Positions 33,939-45,180 of a stretch of DNA of 64,000 nucleotides are shown here, piece by piece. The first letter of the stretch is position 1. Every line of letters begins with the position of its first letter. Below the pieces are notes generated by a model. It was not told the origin of the DNA, searched no databases, and worked only from the letters and a program-made list of their open reading frames with translations. A program made the translations under genes and the position numbers. The DNA is taken from positions 3,410,001 to 3,474,000 of the forward strand of contig NZ_CP024985.1 of assembly GCF_002803845.1 (NCBI RefSeq), given 5' to 3'. This DNA is from Streptomyces lavendulae subsp. lavendulae (GTDB taxonomy: Bacteria; Actinomycetota; Actinomycetes; Streptomycetales; Streptomycetaceae).

Positions 33939-35242
33939 CGGTGGCTGTCCTCTCGGATCGCGGTGGAAGCGGTGGAGGCCGTCGCCCCGGAGAGGTGGGC
34001 GCCGGTGTGGCTGGTCAGTTCCCACTCGTTGCGGCCGCGCTGCTCGCGCCAGACCGCGCGGATCGCGGCGCCCGCCAGCATCACCTGGTAGAAGGGGCCG
34101 CCGACGACGAGCTTGACGTAGTGCACGAAACGGACCCGCAGGCCGTACTGGCGGCCGAAGTCGTGCAGGCCGACGATCTCGAAGACGAAGGTCACCAGCG
34201 CCGTGATCATGGGCAGGAAGGTGATGATCGCGATGCCGACGGGGACGTCGAGGAAGACGGCCACGGCGCAGTTGACCGGGATGATCACCCCGGAGGCCGC
34301 CTGCATGAAGGGGGTCATCAGCGTGTAGCGGGCCAGCCAGCGCTGGCCGCGGCCCGGCAGCTGCCGCCAGTCCTTCTTCCGGTAGACCTGCAGGAAGCCC
34401 TGGTTCCAGCGGGTGCGCTGCTTGAGCAGGCTCATCAGCGAGCCGGGCGTCTCCTCGCGGGTGACCATGTCGGAGTCGTAGGCGACGACCACCTTCTTGC
34501 CGACGGAGGAGAGCCGCACGCCCAGGTCGCAGTCCTCGGCGAGGCAGTTCTGGTCCCAGCCGCCCGCCTCGCGCAGCACCTCGGTGCGCACGAAGACGGT
34601 GTTGCCGCCGAGCGGGATGAAGCCCTTCTCCGCGTGCAGGTGGAGCCGGGAGCGGAACCAGAAGAAGTACTCCAGGCAGTTGCGCAGGCTGTACCAGCTG
34701 GAGTGGAAGTTGATCAGCTGTACGCCGCCCTGCACCACGTCCGCGCCGGTGGCCCGGAAGGCGTGGTCGACGTGGGCGAGGAGCTCCGGGTGGACCTGGT
34801 CCTCGGCGTCGAAGACGCCCACGATGTCGCCCCGGCAGTGCGGGAGCGCGGTGTTGAGGGCCTTCGGCTTGTTCTTCGCCTCGTGGTGGTCGGTGACGAC
34901 GCGGACCCGCTCGGGCGCACGGGCGGCGGCGCGTTCGGCGACGGCCGCCGTCCCGGGGTCGTCGTGACCGACGATCACGATGATCTCGTAGTCGGTGTGG
35001 CTCGATTCGAGGAGCCGGTCGATCGTGTGCTCCAGGACGGCCTGCTCGTGGCGGGCGGGCAGGAGCAGCGAGAAGGCCAGCCGACCGCCGCCGTCGGGGC
35101 GGTCGAACCGGGTCGACGCGAGCGTCTCCGGTGTGCGCCACGCGTGCATCTGCCACCACAGGGTGAAGGCGGCCATCCAGAAGAGCGCCAGCGAAATGGC
35201 AGCAATGAACACAGAAGTGTACAAACTGTCCCCCACAGACAT
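33935..35242 (-). CDS. Cellulose-synthase-like processive GT2 membrane enzyme
   Basis: A 435-residue inner-membrane GT2. The N-terminal helix (about residues 9-30) is followed by the catalytic domain: the D145-A-E-D148 metal motif, AEDCDLG (Glu236-Asp237, the TED-like base) and QRTRW (275-279, the QxxRW motif that marks processive synthases). Three or four C-terminal helices form the pore. It lacks a PilZ domain. This matches the CslA type of hyphal-tip beta-glucan synthase, but it is shorter than CslA. It heads the four-gene operon; the ATG at 35242 gives the first membrane helix directly. Confidence 0.9.
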   Translation of the reverse strand: MSVGDSLYTSVFIAAISLALFWMAAFTLWWQMHAWRTPETLASTRFDRPDGGGRLAFSLLLPARHEQAVLEHTIDRLLESSHTDYEIIVIVGHDDPGTAAVAERAAARAPERVRVVTDHHEAKNKPKALNTALPHCRGDIVGVFDAEDQVHPELLAHVDHAFRATGADVVQGGVQLINFHSSWYSLRNCLEYFFWFRSRLHLHAEKGFIPLGGNTVFVRTEVLREAGGWDQNCLAEDCDLGVRLSSVGKKVVVAYDSDMVTREETPGSLMSLLKQRTRWNQGFLQVYRKKDWRQLPGRGQRWLARYTLMTPFMQAASGVIIPVNCAVAVFLDVPVGIAIITFLPMITALVTFVFEIVGLHDFGRQYGLRVRFVHYVKLVVGGPFYQVMLAGAAIRAVWREQRGRNEWELTSHTGAHLSGATASTASTAIREDSHR

Positions 35243-35463
35243 GCCGCAACCCCAGGCGGCGATCGAAACCCCCCGGAGGCGGACCACGGGCCCCCCGGCC
35301 CACCGCCTCCGCTTCCCCCTCGTGCGCACCCCCCAGTGCGCGGCTCGGCGAATCCCGAAGCCATGAGATTAGGCAGGCAACGTGAAGCGGAGGCGCCGCC
35401 CAGATAAAAACCACGTTTCGGAGTTGATGTACAACAACCGGAACTGACGGTACTCCGGGTACT

Positions 35464-37518
<2,055 letters not shown>

Positions 37519-37889
37519 ACGCCCATCCTGCCGCACCACCCGGCTCCCGCCCCGCGACTGGGCCATCGGACCGCCGGTTCGGCCGATCGGAACCCGCCCG
37601 GCCCGGCGTCGGCGGAGGAAGGGGGTGAGGGCGGGCGGGGCGTGAGGAGGGCGGCGGCACCAGGGCCGCGGGGCGGAGGGGGCCGGGCGGCGGTGTGGGG
37701 GGGGGCGGCCGGGCGGCGGTGTGGGGGCATCCGTCGAGGCGGGGGCGGGGTGGTCGGGGGGTGCATTTATGCGTGGTCGTGACCGGGGAGTCGTCAACTC
37801 CCTCTGAAATAGCTCAGATTCCTCGCGCGCGCGGTGGTGCCGCCGCACACTTGGGCCACGTTGCACGGAACGCTCCGAGGAGGACGCCG
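37519..37889. other. 371-nt gene-free divergent region with tandem repeat
   Basis: Shared promoter region of the thioredoxin-domain gene (leftward) and the STAND ATPase gene (rightward). It holds two direct copies of GGCCGGGCGGCGGTGTGGGG (37681-37700 and 37707-37726) inside G-rich sequence. No convincing ORF. An A/T-richer patch at about 37760-37815 is the likeliest promoter zone for the ATPase gene. Confidence 0.6.
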
Positions 37890-40800
37890 ATGCGGGACAG
37901 CCATCGTGTCGAGGCCGAGCGGCTGCTGGTGCGGGCCGTCGAGGAGGAGGTCCGGCGGGCGGGCGCCCCGGTCGGCCGGGAGGCCCTGCTGGCGCGGGGA
38001 CGGGAGGCCCTGGACGGGCTCGCGGCGGCGGCAGCCGAGGAGTACGGGGCGTACGTGGCGGCCCTGGACGAGGCCGCGGCCGGGCAGGAGTCGCTCGGCG
38101 AGGCGTTCCGGCGCGGTAACACCTCGACGGCCCTGCTGGTGACGGCGGTCGCGGCCGCCGCCGCGGCCGGGGCGGACCTGGCGCTGGGCGTCCCCGTCGG
38201 TACGGCGCTCAGCGCGGGCGTCGTCGTCGGCATCGCGGGGGCGGCGGCGACGGTGGCCAAGGTGACCGCCGTGCACCTGCCCGCGGCGAACCGCCGGGCC
38301 GGGGCCGCTGGGCGCCCGGGCGGCCCGGAGCAGCTGAGGCTCCAGTGGCTGACGGCGCTGGAGGTGCGGGGGATACGGCCCTTCCTGGAGCAGCAGCGTG
38401 CAGTGCGCACGCCGCCGCGCGGCATCCGCAACGGGACGGCGGCCGGGGGCACGGGCGCCGGGGGCGGTGCCGGGGCCGGGGCGGCGCAGCAGCTGCGCGG
38501 GGCGGACCGCAGCGCGGAGGCCCGGCGGCGCAGCATGCTGGAGCAGTCGTTCGCGCAACTCCCGGACGCCGGGGAGCAGTTCACGGGGAGGCGGACGGAG
38601 TTGACCCGGATCGCCCAGTGGGTGCAGGCCGCCCGGGCCAGCACCGAGACGCGTCCCGTGGTCGTGGTGCTGCACGGCGAGCCGGGGGTGGGCCGCACCG
38701 CCCTGGCGCTGCGGGCGGCGCACGCGCTGCGCGACCAGTTCCGCGGGGCCTGCCTGGTCGACCTGCGCGGTGGTTCCGCTCCGGGTGAGCCCTTGCTGTC
38801 GACGCGGGAGGCTCTGTTGCACCTGCTGAACCGGCTGGGTGCCCCGCGCGAGCAGCTCCTCTTCCGGGAGGGGGCCACGGCGGAGCAGCAGGTGCGCCGG
38901 CTCGGGGAGCTGTACCACCAGCACCTCCAGGGGTTCCCGGTGACGGTGGTGCTGGACGACGCGGTGGACGTGGCGCAGGTGCGCGCGCTGGTGCCGGAGC
39001 GGACCGAGAGCCTGGTGCTGGTGACGGCCCGGGAGCCGCTGGAGCTGCCCGGCGAGCTGCAGGCGTGGGTGCACCAGCTGCCGGTGGTGCGGCTGGCCGG
39101 TGCGGAGGCGGCCGAGGTGCTGGCCGCCGGGGCGCGGGCGGCGGGCGGGGCGGCGCCGGCGGCCGGGGCGGCGGCCGGGCTGCTGGAGCTCGGCGCGGGG
39201 CTGCCGCTGGCGCTGCGGGTGCTGGCGCCGCTGGGGTCGGCGCGGGCCTCGGACGCGGGGGACGGCTCGCTGGAGCACGCCCTGGACCTGGCGTACGCCC
39301 GTCTGCCGGAGGAGCGGCGGCGGCTGCTGCGGCTGCTGCCGCTGGCGGGGCGGGCCTCGCTGGGCGCCGCGGCGGCGGCGGCGCTGGCGGGCGCGGACCG
39401 GGTGGAGGCCGGGCGGCTGCTGCGCGAGCTGGCCGGGGCGGGGCTGCTGGACCTCGTACGCGGGGAGCGGTACCGGATGCACGACGCGGTGCGCGCGTAC
39501 GCGGCGGCGCGGCTGGCGGCGGACGAGGACCGGGCGGAGGTGGCGGCCGCTCACGAGCGGCTGGTGCGTGACTACGCGCAGCTCGCGGACTCGGTGATCC
39601 GGATGGTCGACGGGAAGATGTCGACGCGCGCCCACCACTTCGGCGGGCACGGTTTCGGCTCGCTCGACGCGGCGCTGCGCTGGCTGGACGAGGAGTCGAG
39701 CTTCATCACGGCGGCGCTGCGGCATTCGGACGGGGTGGACCAGCAGGCGGTGCTGGACCTGCTGGGGGCGCTGTGCGACTTCTGTCTGCTGCGCGGGGAC
39801 CTGTACCGGCTCGGTGAGATCAACGAGCTGACGCGGGCGGTGGACCAGGGGCGGCTGAACCGTTCGGTGCAGTGGCGTACGGGGATCGCGGCGCGCCAGC
39901 TCGGTGAGCTGGACAAGTCGCGTACGACGCTGACCTCGCTGGTGGACCAGTACAAGGAGGCGGAGCAGGAGGCGGGGGCGGGGATGGCGCTGGTGTCGCT
40001 CGGCATCACGCTGCACCACCAGGGGAACCTGCCGGAGGCGGCGGCGCGGATCCGGGAGGCGCTGGCGCTCCAGGGGTCGCCGGAGCTGGCGGGTGACCGG
40101 GCGTGGGGGCTGCACGCGCTGGCGGCGGTGGAGCGGGACCGGGCGCGGCTGGCGGAAGCGCTGGAGCTGCTGGAGGAGTCCTTGGCGCTGCACCGGGAGA
40201 GCGAGAGCGTGCACGGTGAGGCGTGGGCGCACTTCCAGCTGGGGCAGGTCCACCTGCGGCTGGGGGACGTGCCGGGGGCGGAGGCGGAGCTGGGGCTGGC
40301 GCTGGAGCTGTACGGGCGTACGCGGGACGACCGGGGTCAGGCGTGGGCGCTGACGCAGCTGGGCCGGGCGCGGGTGGTGGACGGGGATCCGGAGCCGGCG
40401 CTGGAGCGGCTGCGGGACGCGCTGGCGCGGCACCGGCTGGCGGAGGACGCGCGTGGTGAGGCGTGGACGCTGTACTACCTGGGGCAGGCGCTGGAGGAGA
40501 ACGGGGAGCGGGACCGGGCGGTGCGGGAGCTGGAGCGGGCGCGGACGATGTTCTCGCGGATGCGGGACGTGTACGGGCTGGCGCACGCCCGCTACCAGTC
40601 GGGGCGGGTCACGCGTGACCAGCGGGCGGCGCAGACGGGGAACCTGCGGAATTCGGGTTTCGCCCGTCAGCTGCTGGTGGACGCGCGGGCGGATTTCCGG
40701 CGGATCGGGCTGGCCCACGGGGAGGGGTGGACCTGCCTGGAGCTGGCGGTGGTCGACGCGGGGAACGGGCGGGTGCCGCAGGCGGTGGGGCTGTGCGAGG

Positions 40801-41114
40801 AGGCGGCCGGGCTGTTCGTCTCGTACGGGGACCGGCGCGGCGAGGACTGGGCGCGGTTCCTGCGCTGCACGCTCCTGCCGTATGCCGTGCCGGCGGCCGC
40901 GGAGGAGGCGGGGGTCGAGCTGGCCCGGCTGGCGGCCGCCGGGCACCCGCTGCGGGACGCGCGGCTGGCGGACTGCCTGGAGACGTACGCGGTGGTCCTG
41001 GCGCGGGGCGTGGACCCGGCGGAGGGCTGGCAGGCGTGGCGCCTGGGCATGATCCCGGACCTCCGGGCCCGCGAAATCATGGGCGTACCGACTCCGGCGC
41101 CCACACCGGAGTAA
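37890..41114 (+). CDS. Membrane-linked STAND ATPase with TPR repeats
   Basis: A 1,074-residue protein. Residues 1-75 form a helical N-terminus; two hydrophobic helices follow (about 80-98 and 104-128); a Gly-rich linker (about 183-200) leads to an NB-ARC/STAND ATPase with GEPGVGRT (263-270, P-loop with Arg in place of Lys) and the Walker B VVLDD (353-357). A winged-helix region with [17 protein letters not shown] (the MHD signature) follows, then about eight TPRs to about residue 960 (for example AEAHFQLG-type units). STAND proteins are sensors in regulation or phage defence; this one differs from SARP-type regulators in lacking a DNA-binding domain and in being membrane anchored. The ATG at 37890 follows GAGGAGG. 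Confidence 0.88.
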   Translation: MRDSHRVEAERLLVRAVEEEVRRAGAPVGREALLARGREALDGLAAAAAEEYGAYVAALDEAAAGQESLGEAFRRGNTSTALLVTAVAAAAAAGADLALGVPVGTALSAGVVVGIAGAAATVAKVTAVHLPAANRRAGAAGRPGGPEQLRLQWLTALEVRGIRPFLEQQRAVRTPPRGIRNGTAAGGTGAGGGAGAGAAQQLRGADRSAEARRRSMLEQSFAQLPDAGEQFTGRRTELTRIAQWVQAARASTETRPVVVVLHGEPGVGRTALALRAAHALRDQFRGACLVDLRGGSAPGEPLLSTREALLHLLNRLGAPREQLLFREGATAEQQVRRLGELYHQHLQGFPVTVVLDDAVDVAQVRALVPERTESLVLVTAREPLELPGELQAWVHQLPVVRLAGAEAAEVLAAGARAAGGAAPAAGAAAGLLELGAGLPLALRVLAPLGSARASDAGDGSLEHALDLAYARLPEERRRLLRLLPLAGRASLGAAAAAALAGADRVEAGRLLRELAGAGLLDLVRGERYRMHDAVRAYAAARLAADEDRAEVAAAHERLVRDYAQLADSVIRMVDGKMSTRAHHFGGHGFGSLDAALRWLDEESSFITAALRHSDGVDQQAVLDLLGALCDFCLLRGDLYRLGEINELTRAVDQGRLNRSVQWRTGIAARQLGELDKSRTTLTSLVDQYKEAEQEAGAGMALVSLGITLHHQGNLPEAAARIREALALQGSPELAGDRAWGLHALAAVERDRARLAEALELLEESLALHRESESVHGEAWAHFQLGQVHLRLGDVPGAEAELGLALELYGRTRDDRGQAWALTQLGRARVVDGDPEPALERLRDALARHRLAEDARGEAWTLYYLGQALEENGERDRAVRELERARTMFSRMRDVYGLAHARYQSGRVTRDQRAAQTGNLRNSGFARQLLVDARADFRRIGLAHGEGWTCLELAVVDAGNGRVPQAVGLCEEAAGLFVSYGDRRGEDWARFLRCTLLPYAVPAAAEEAGVELARLAAAGHPLRDARLADCLETYAVVLARGVDPAEGWQAWRLGMIPDLRAREIMGVPTPAPTPE

Positions 41115-41179
41115 CCCCCACCACCCCACGCGCGACCGACGCCTACGCATCCCGCCCGCGGGCCCGGGGGCCGGGAAGC

Positions 41180-41333
41180 CCATGGGCCCGCGGGGCCCGG
41201 AAACTCGGGCCCCCGCGAGGCCCGGGGGCCCGTGTGCTCGTTAGCGTCCGGGAACCTGCGGGGCCCGGAAGCCCGTGGGCCCGGAAACCCGCCGGGGCCT
41301 GGGGCCCGCCGGGGCCCGGAAACCCGTCGGGGG
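41180..41333. repeat. GC-rich imperfect repeats between STAND gene and mca operon
   Basis: A run of imperfect units of about 16-19 bp built on GGGGCCCGGAAACCCG (clear at about 41258-41333) with many GGGCCC cores. It could fold into strong hairpins and end both convergent transcripts. No ORF is credible here. Confidence 0.6.
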
Positions 41334-41564
41334 CTACGGGGTGGTCGGGGCCTCCGTGGCCGGGGTGGCCAGGGCCGGGTCCGGGGCTTCCTGGAAGTTG
41401 ACCCGGCCCATGTGCCGGCTCATGGACTTCATCAGGCCCCACACGCCGATGGCGAGGGCCGCGAACACGATGAAGCCCAGGATTCCGGGGGTCACCTTGT
41501 TCTTGTCGAAGGTGTCGGCGGCCAGCGGAAGGAGCTGGGTGACTGCTGCCTGCGTAGCGCTCAT
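41334..41564 (-). CDS. Small membrane protein downstream of mca
   Basis: A 76-residue protein with one central membrane helix (ILGFIVFAALAIGVWGLMKSM, about residues 28-48) and a Pro/Ala-rich tail. It begins 2 nt after the mca stop, so it is cotranscribed with mca. It could anchor or regulate the amidase at the membrane (inference). No family name was recognised. Confidence 0.8.
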   Translation of the reverse strand: MSATQAAVTQLLPLAADTFDKNKVTPGILGFIVFAALAIGVWGLMKSMSRHMGRVNFQEAPDPALATPATEAPTTP

Positions 41565-41566
41565 AG

Positions 41567-42448
41567 CTACGCATTCTCCCGGATGCCCGCGAAGAGGTCG
41601 GACTCGGGGAGGGAAGTGTCGACGAGCGACTTCGCCAGCTCGTACTCCTCCGTGGGCCAGACCTCCTTCTGGATCTCCATGGGCACGCGGAACCAGCCGC
41701 CGTCGGGGTCGATCTGCGTGGCGTGCGCGATGAGCGCCTTGTCGCGGATCTCGAAGAAGTCGGCGCAGGGCACGTGGGTGGTCAGGGTCCGCTCCTTGCG
41801 CTCGAACTCCTTCCACCGCTCCAGCCACTCGCCGTAGGGGGATTCCAGGCCGCGCGCGAGGAGCGCCTCGTGCAGGGCGATGGTGCGCGGCTTGTTGAAG
41901 CCCTGGTTGTAGTAGAGCTTCTGCGGCTGGTACGCGGCGCCGTACTCGGCCTCCGGGAACTTCTCGGTGTCGGCCGCGCCGTCGAAGGCGACCATCGTGA
42001 CCTTGTGGGTCATGATGTGGTCGGGGTGCGGGTAGCCGCCGTTCTCGTCGTAGGTGGTGATGACCTGCGGCTTGAAGGCGCGGATCTTCTTCACCAGCTC
42101 ACCGGCGGCCTCCTCGACGTCCGCGAGCGCGAAGCAGCCCTCGGGCAGCGGGGGCAGCGGGTCGCCCTCGGGCAGGCCGGAGTCGACGTAGCCGAGCCAC
42201 TCCTGCTCGATGCCGAGGATCTCGCGGGCCTCGTCCATCTCCTTGGCGCGGACCTCGTGGATGTTCTCCTCGATGTACTTGTCCCCCTGGAGCTTGGGGT
42301 TCAGCACGGAGCCGCGCTCACCGCCGGTGCAGGTCACCACCAGCACGGGGACGCCCTCGGACACGTACTTGGCCATGGTGGCCGCGCCCTTGCTCGACTC
42401 GTCGTCGGGGTGGGCGTGGACGGCCATCAGTCGAAGCTGCTCGGTCAA
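41567..42448 (-). CDS. mca: Mycothiol S-conjugate amidase
   Basis: Cleaves mycothiol S-conjugates to release mercapturic acids, the detoxification route of actinobacteria that use mycothiol. The 293-residue zinc enzyme shows the LmbE/MshB-family metal motif HPDD (residues 13-16) in AVHAHPDDESSK, TCTGGERGSVLNP, and the second metal motif GYPHPDHIMTH. The start codon is TTG (42448), preceded by AGAGGAT; other starts would remove the HPDD strand. The cotranscribed partner is a small membrane protein. Confidence 0.95.
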   Translation of the reverse strand: MTEQLRLMAVHAHPDDESSKGAATMAKYVSEGVPVLVVTCTGGERGSVLNPKLQGDKYIEENIHEVRAKEMDEAREILGIEQEWLGYVDSGLPEGDPLPPLPEGCFALADVEEAAGELVKKIRAFKPQVITTYDENGGYPHPDHIMTHKVTMVAFDGAADTEKFPEAEYGAAYQPQKLYYNQGFNKPRTIALHEALLARGLESPYGEWLERWKEFERKERTLTTHVPCADFFEIRDKALIAHATQIDPDGGWFRVPMEIQKEVWPTEEYELAKSLVDTSLPESDLFAGIRENA

Positions 42449-42486
42449 GACAGGATCCTCTGTGATTCGGCGCGGCGGACAACTTC

Positions 42487-42492
42487 TATAGT
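42487..42492 (+). promoter_or_regulatory. -10 element (TATAGT) for the DUF4307-like gene
   Basis: A near-consensus TATAGT 61 nt before the start codon in the divergent mca/DUF4307 region. The -35 element is weak, so start-site strength may depend on an activator. Confidence 0.5.
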
Positions 42493-42553
42493 GACCGAAT
42501 CGGGGGACGGAAAATTCCAGGGTGCCTCACCCTCCCCAGCGAGAGGAACGATC

Positions 42554-42967
42554 ATGAGCGCGGTGCGCGAAGGGCTCCCCGAGGGCCGGTACGGCCGGTC
42601 GGCGGACGAGCGTGCGGACCGGAAGCTCAAGGTCGTCGGGTCGGTGCTCGGGGTCGGGCTGCTGGCCGTCGTCGGCTGGATCGGCTGGGACTACGTCGGC
42701 GGGCAGGCCGTCAGCGCCGAGGTGATCAAGTTCCAGATCGTGTCGGACTCCGAGGTCAAGGTGCACCTGGAGGTCCGCAAGGACGCCTCGGTCACCGGTG
42801 TCTGCACCCTCAGCTCCCAGGACAAGGAGCACGGCGAGGTGGGCCGGGCGGACTTCACCTTCGCGCAGCGCGCCGGGCGGGTGGACGAGATGGTGACGCT
42901 GAAGACCACCGGCCGGGCCACGATGATCGAGCTCGTCGGCTGCCAGGCGACGGCCTCCGCCGGCTGA
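42554..42967 (+). CDS. DUF4307-like single-pass membrane protein
   Basis: A 137-residue protein with a short basic cytoplasmic tail (EGRYGRSADERADRK), a membrane helix (VVGSVLGVGLLAVVGWIGWDYV, about residues 27-48) and an outer beta-rich domain with two cysteines (VTGVCTL and LVGCQA). Its length and layout fit DUF4307, an actinobacterial family of unknown function often found next to mca. The RBS GAGAGGAA precedes the ATG. Confidence 0.85.
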   Translation: MSAVREGLPEGRYGRSADERADRKLKVVGSVLGVGLLAVVGWIGWDYVGGQAVSAEVIKFQIVSDSEVKVHLEVRKDASVTGVCTLSSQDKEHGEVGRADFTFAQRAGRVDEMVTLKTTGRATMIELVGCQATASAG

Positions 42968-43081
42968 ACCGCTCCCGCGCCGTCCCGGCGACGCGCGGTG
43001 CAGGTCCCAGGGCATGATCGCCTGTCTGTTTAGCATGTGCACGCCACCCCCCGTGCCCTGTTGAGCCGACGGAAGAACCCC

Positions 43082-44275
43082 ATGCGCTTCAAGCGGATCC
43101 TGACCGCGACCGCAGCCCTCGTCCCCCTGATCACCCTCGCCACCGCCTGCGAGGACCCGGACCGGGCGGCCCCGCGCCCCGCCGGTCCCGCCGCGGCCGG
43201 AGCGGCCCCGGCCCCGGCCGCTCCCGGGGGTACCGACCGCGCGCCGGCCTCACTGGCCGAGGTGCAGGCCTACCTCCAGAAGTTCACCTCCTGCGAACGC
43301 CTGGGCACGGACCCGAACGACTCCCGGCTGCCGGCCACCGACGACACGAAGGACGGGGACTGGGCCGTCACCGGCCGCGGCGTCTGCACGGACGTCAAAC
43401 GGCACGGCGAGATCCTCATCTACCTGGTCTCGGACATGAAGACCTTCCAGCAGGCCTACTACGACCACACCATGAAGGAGATCGGCGAGGGCAACGGCGA
43501 GTTCGGGATCTTCAGCCGGACGATCGTCGGCAAGGGCTTCGTGGCCGTGCCGGCGAAGACCGGGACCGCCGTGGACCTGGTCGCCTCCGACCTGCGCGTC
43601 CTGACCTGCAACCCGGGCTTCTCCGTGCCGGCCGGCTACAAGAAGGAGAAGCCCCTGGTCGACCACTGCGGGCTCACCGACTTCGTCAGCAGCAAGGACG
43701 GCGAGGGCAGCCGAAACCTGGAGGTCCCGCACGACCCCTCCACCGAGGGCGCCGAGAAGCCGGGCCAGCCGGCCACCGGCAGCCTGGGCCTGGCCTCCGC
43801 GGGCAGCCTCGCCGAGCTGAAGAAGCTCGTCAGCCCGCACACGGTGGACTGCACGAGCATGGCCGTCACCGACGAGCACGTGGAGTCGATCGACTACCAG
43901 CCGGTCGTCGGACGCGAGGGCCCGCGCGCCTGGGGGGTCCGGGAGCGGGCGGTCTGCGGGCAGCTCGGCGGGGCGCAGCGCGCGCACGACCTGAACTGGC
44001 TGGACACCGTCAGTGACATGAAGACCCTCCAGAGCAGGGCCAAGGCGGCGCAGCTGGCCGACCTGGCGGACGACGGACGGCTGCGGGCCACCGCGAGCAA
44101 GCTGCTGGTGGGAACGGACGTGGCCGTGGAGTCCAACAACAAGGACGTGCGGTTCGGGCTCTACCAGCTGCAGTTCCTGTACCTGAACTGCGAGACCGGT
44201 TTCACCGCCCCGGCGGGCTACCGGCTGGAGCGGGCGCAGGTCGAGGGGTGCGTCCTGACCAATTTCGAACGCTGA
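43082..44275 (+). CDS. Lipoprotein with a tandemly duplicated Cys-rich domain
   Basis: A 397-residue lipoprotein; lipobox LITLATAC. After a Pro/Ala linker there are two related domains of about 160-170 residues. The first runs SLAEVQAYLQKFTSC to LVDHCGLTDF and the second SLAELKKLVSPHTVDC to VEGCVLTNF. Matching landmarks are WAVTGRGVC/WGVRERAVC, VSDMKTFQQ/VSDMKTLQS, LTCNPGFSVPAGY/LNCETGFTAPAGY and the final Cys. Each half has four Cys at equivalent positions, so two disulfides per domain are likely. No function was recognised. The ATG at 43082 gives the proper signal peptide. Confidence 0.85.
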   Translation: MRFKRILTATAALVPLITLATACEDPDRAAPRPAGPAAAGAAPAPAAPGGTDRAPASLAEVQAYLQKFTSCERLGTDPNDSRLPATDDTKDGDWAVTGRGVCTDVKRHGEILIYLVSDMKTFQQAYYDHTMKEIGEGNGEFGIFSRTIVGKGFVAVPAKTGTAVDLVASDLRVLTCNPGFSVPAGYKKEKPLVDHCGLTDFVSSKDGEGSRNLEVPHDPSTEGAEKPGQPATGSLGLASAGSLAELKKLVSPHTVDCTSMAVTDEHVESIDYQPVVGREGPRAWGVRERAVCGQLGGAQRAHDLNWLDTVSDMKTLQSRAKAAQLADLADDGRLRATASKLLVGTDVAVESNNKDVRFGLYQLQFLYLNCETGFTAPAGYRLERAQVEGCVLTNFER

Positions 44276-44455
44276 CACCACGGCGCCCCCGGCGGCGGCC
44301 ACGGCCGGGCCGTCCGGACGGCGCATGACTCCCACGGGGTCAATGACACACTTCATACACAGGGTGTCCTCCCCCTTTTCTTCCCGAATTGTTAGGCTCG
44401 TGGTTTCGCCCGCCGCTGGCGGCCTTGTAGTCCCCTGTACCAACGAGGAGCACCC

Positions 44456-44953
44456 GTGACCCAGACGAGCGAGAGCGTCACCTGGCTGACCCAGGCGGCG
44501 TACGACCAGCTGAAGGCGGAGCTGGACTACCTCTCTGGTCCTGCCCGCACGGAGATCGCGATGAAGATCGCGGCCGCCCGGGAAGAGGGGGACCTCCGCG
44601 AGAACGGTGGTTACCACGCGGCCAAGGAGGAGCAGGGCAAGCAGGAGCTGCGCGTCCGCCAGCTCACCCAGCTCCTGGAGAACGCGAAGGTCGGGACCGC
44701 GCCCGCCGCGGAGGGTGTGGTCGCCCCCGGCACGCTGGTGACGATCGCGTTCGACGGCGACGAGGACGACACGCTGGAGTTCCTGCTGGCCTCCCGCGAG
44801 TACGCGTCCTCGGACTTCGAGACCTACTCGCCGCAGTCCCCGCTGGGCAGCGGCGTGATGGGCAAGAAGGTCGGCGAGGACGCCGAGTACGAGCTCCCGA
44901 ACGGCAAGAAGGCGGCGGTCAGGATCCTGGCCGTCAAGCCCTTCACCGGCTGA
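44456..44953 (+). CDS. greA: Transcription elongation factor GreA
   Basis: Rescues backtracked RNA polymerase by stimulating transcript cleavage. The 165-residue protein has the N-terminal coiled coil with acidic tip EEGDLRENGGY (Asp46 and Glu49 match the metal-coordinating pair) and the C-terminal FKBP-like domain. It starts with GTG after GAGGAGC. It is monocistronic with a strong terminator; a TAGGCT -10-like hexamer lies about 65 nt upstream. Confidence 0.95.
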   Translation: MTQTSESVTWLTQAAYDQLKAELDYLSGPARTEIAMKIAAAREEGDLRENGGYHAAKEEQGKQELRVRQLTQLLENAKVGTAPAAEGVVAPGTLVTIAFDGDEDDTLEFLLASREYASSDFETYSPQSPLGSGVMGKKVGEDAEYELPNGKKAAVRILAVKPFTG

Positions 44954-44970
44954 TCCGGCCCCTGCGCGCA

Positions 44971-45009
44971 CGTGAGCCCCCTGCGGACCCGGTCCGCAGG
45001 GGGCTCACG
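44971..45009. terminator. Terminator between greA and ilvA
   Basis: A perfect 19-bp inverted repeat (44971-44989 with 44991-45009), 17 nt after the greA stop. In practice the innermost pairs open as the loop. It lies between convergent genes, but the ilvA stop is 170 nt away, so it mainly serves greA. Confidence 0.85.
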
Positions 45010-45180
45010 CGTGTACGGGGCCGGGCGGGCGCCCGCCACCGCGGCTCCGGCGGTCGCCGAGCGGTACGTGCGGACCGGCACCGCGCTGCGCCGCGGGCGT
45101 GACCGCACCGCCTCGCGGCGCCCGCCCGCCCGCCTGCCCGCCCGCTGCCCCGGGCCCGCCCGCTGCCCCGGCCCGGCGCG

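Noticed and set aside
37794..41183. A 1,129-codon open frame on the minus strand over the STAND ATPase gene
   Set aside because: It is Arg/Pro/Gln-rich with no recognisable motif. The plus-strand product has a P-loop, MHD motif and TPRs.
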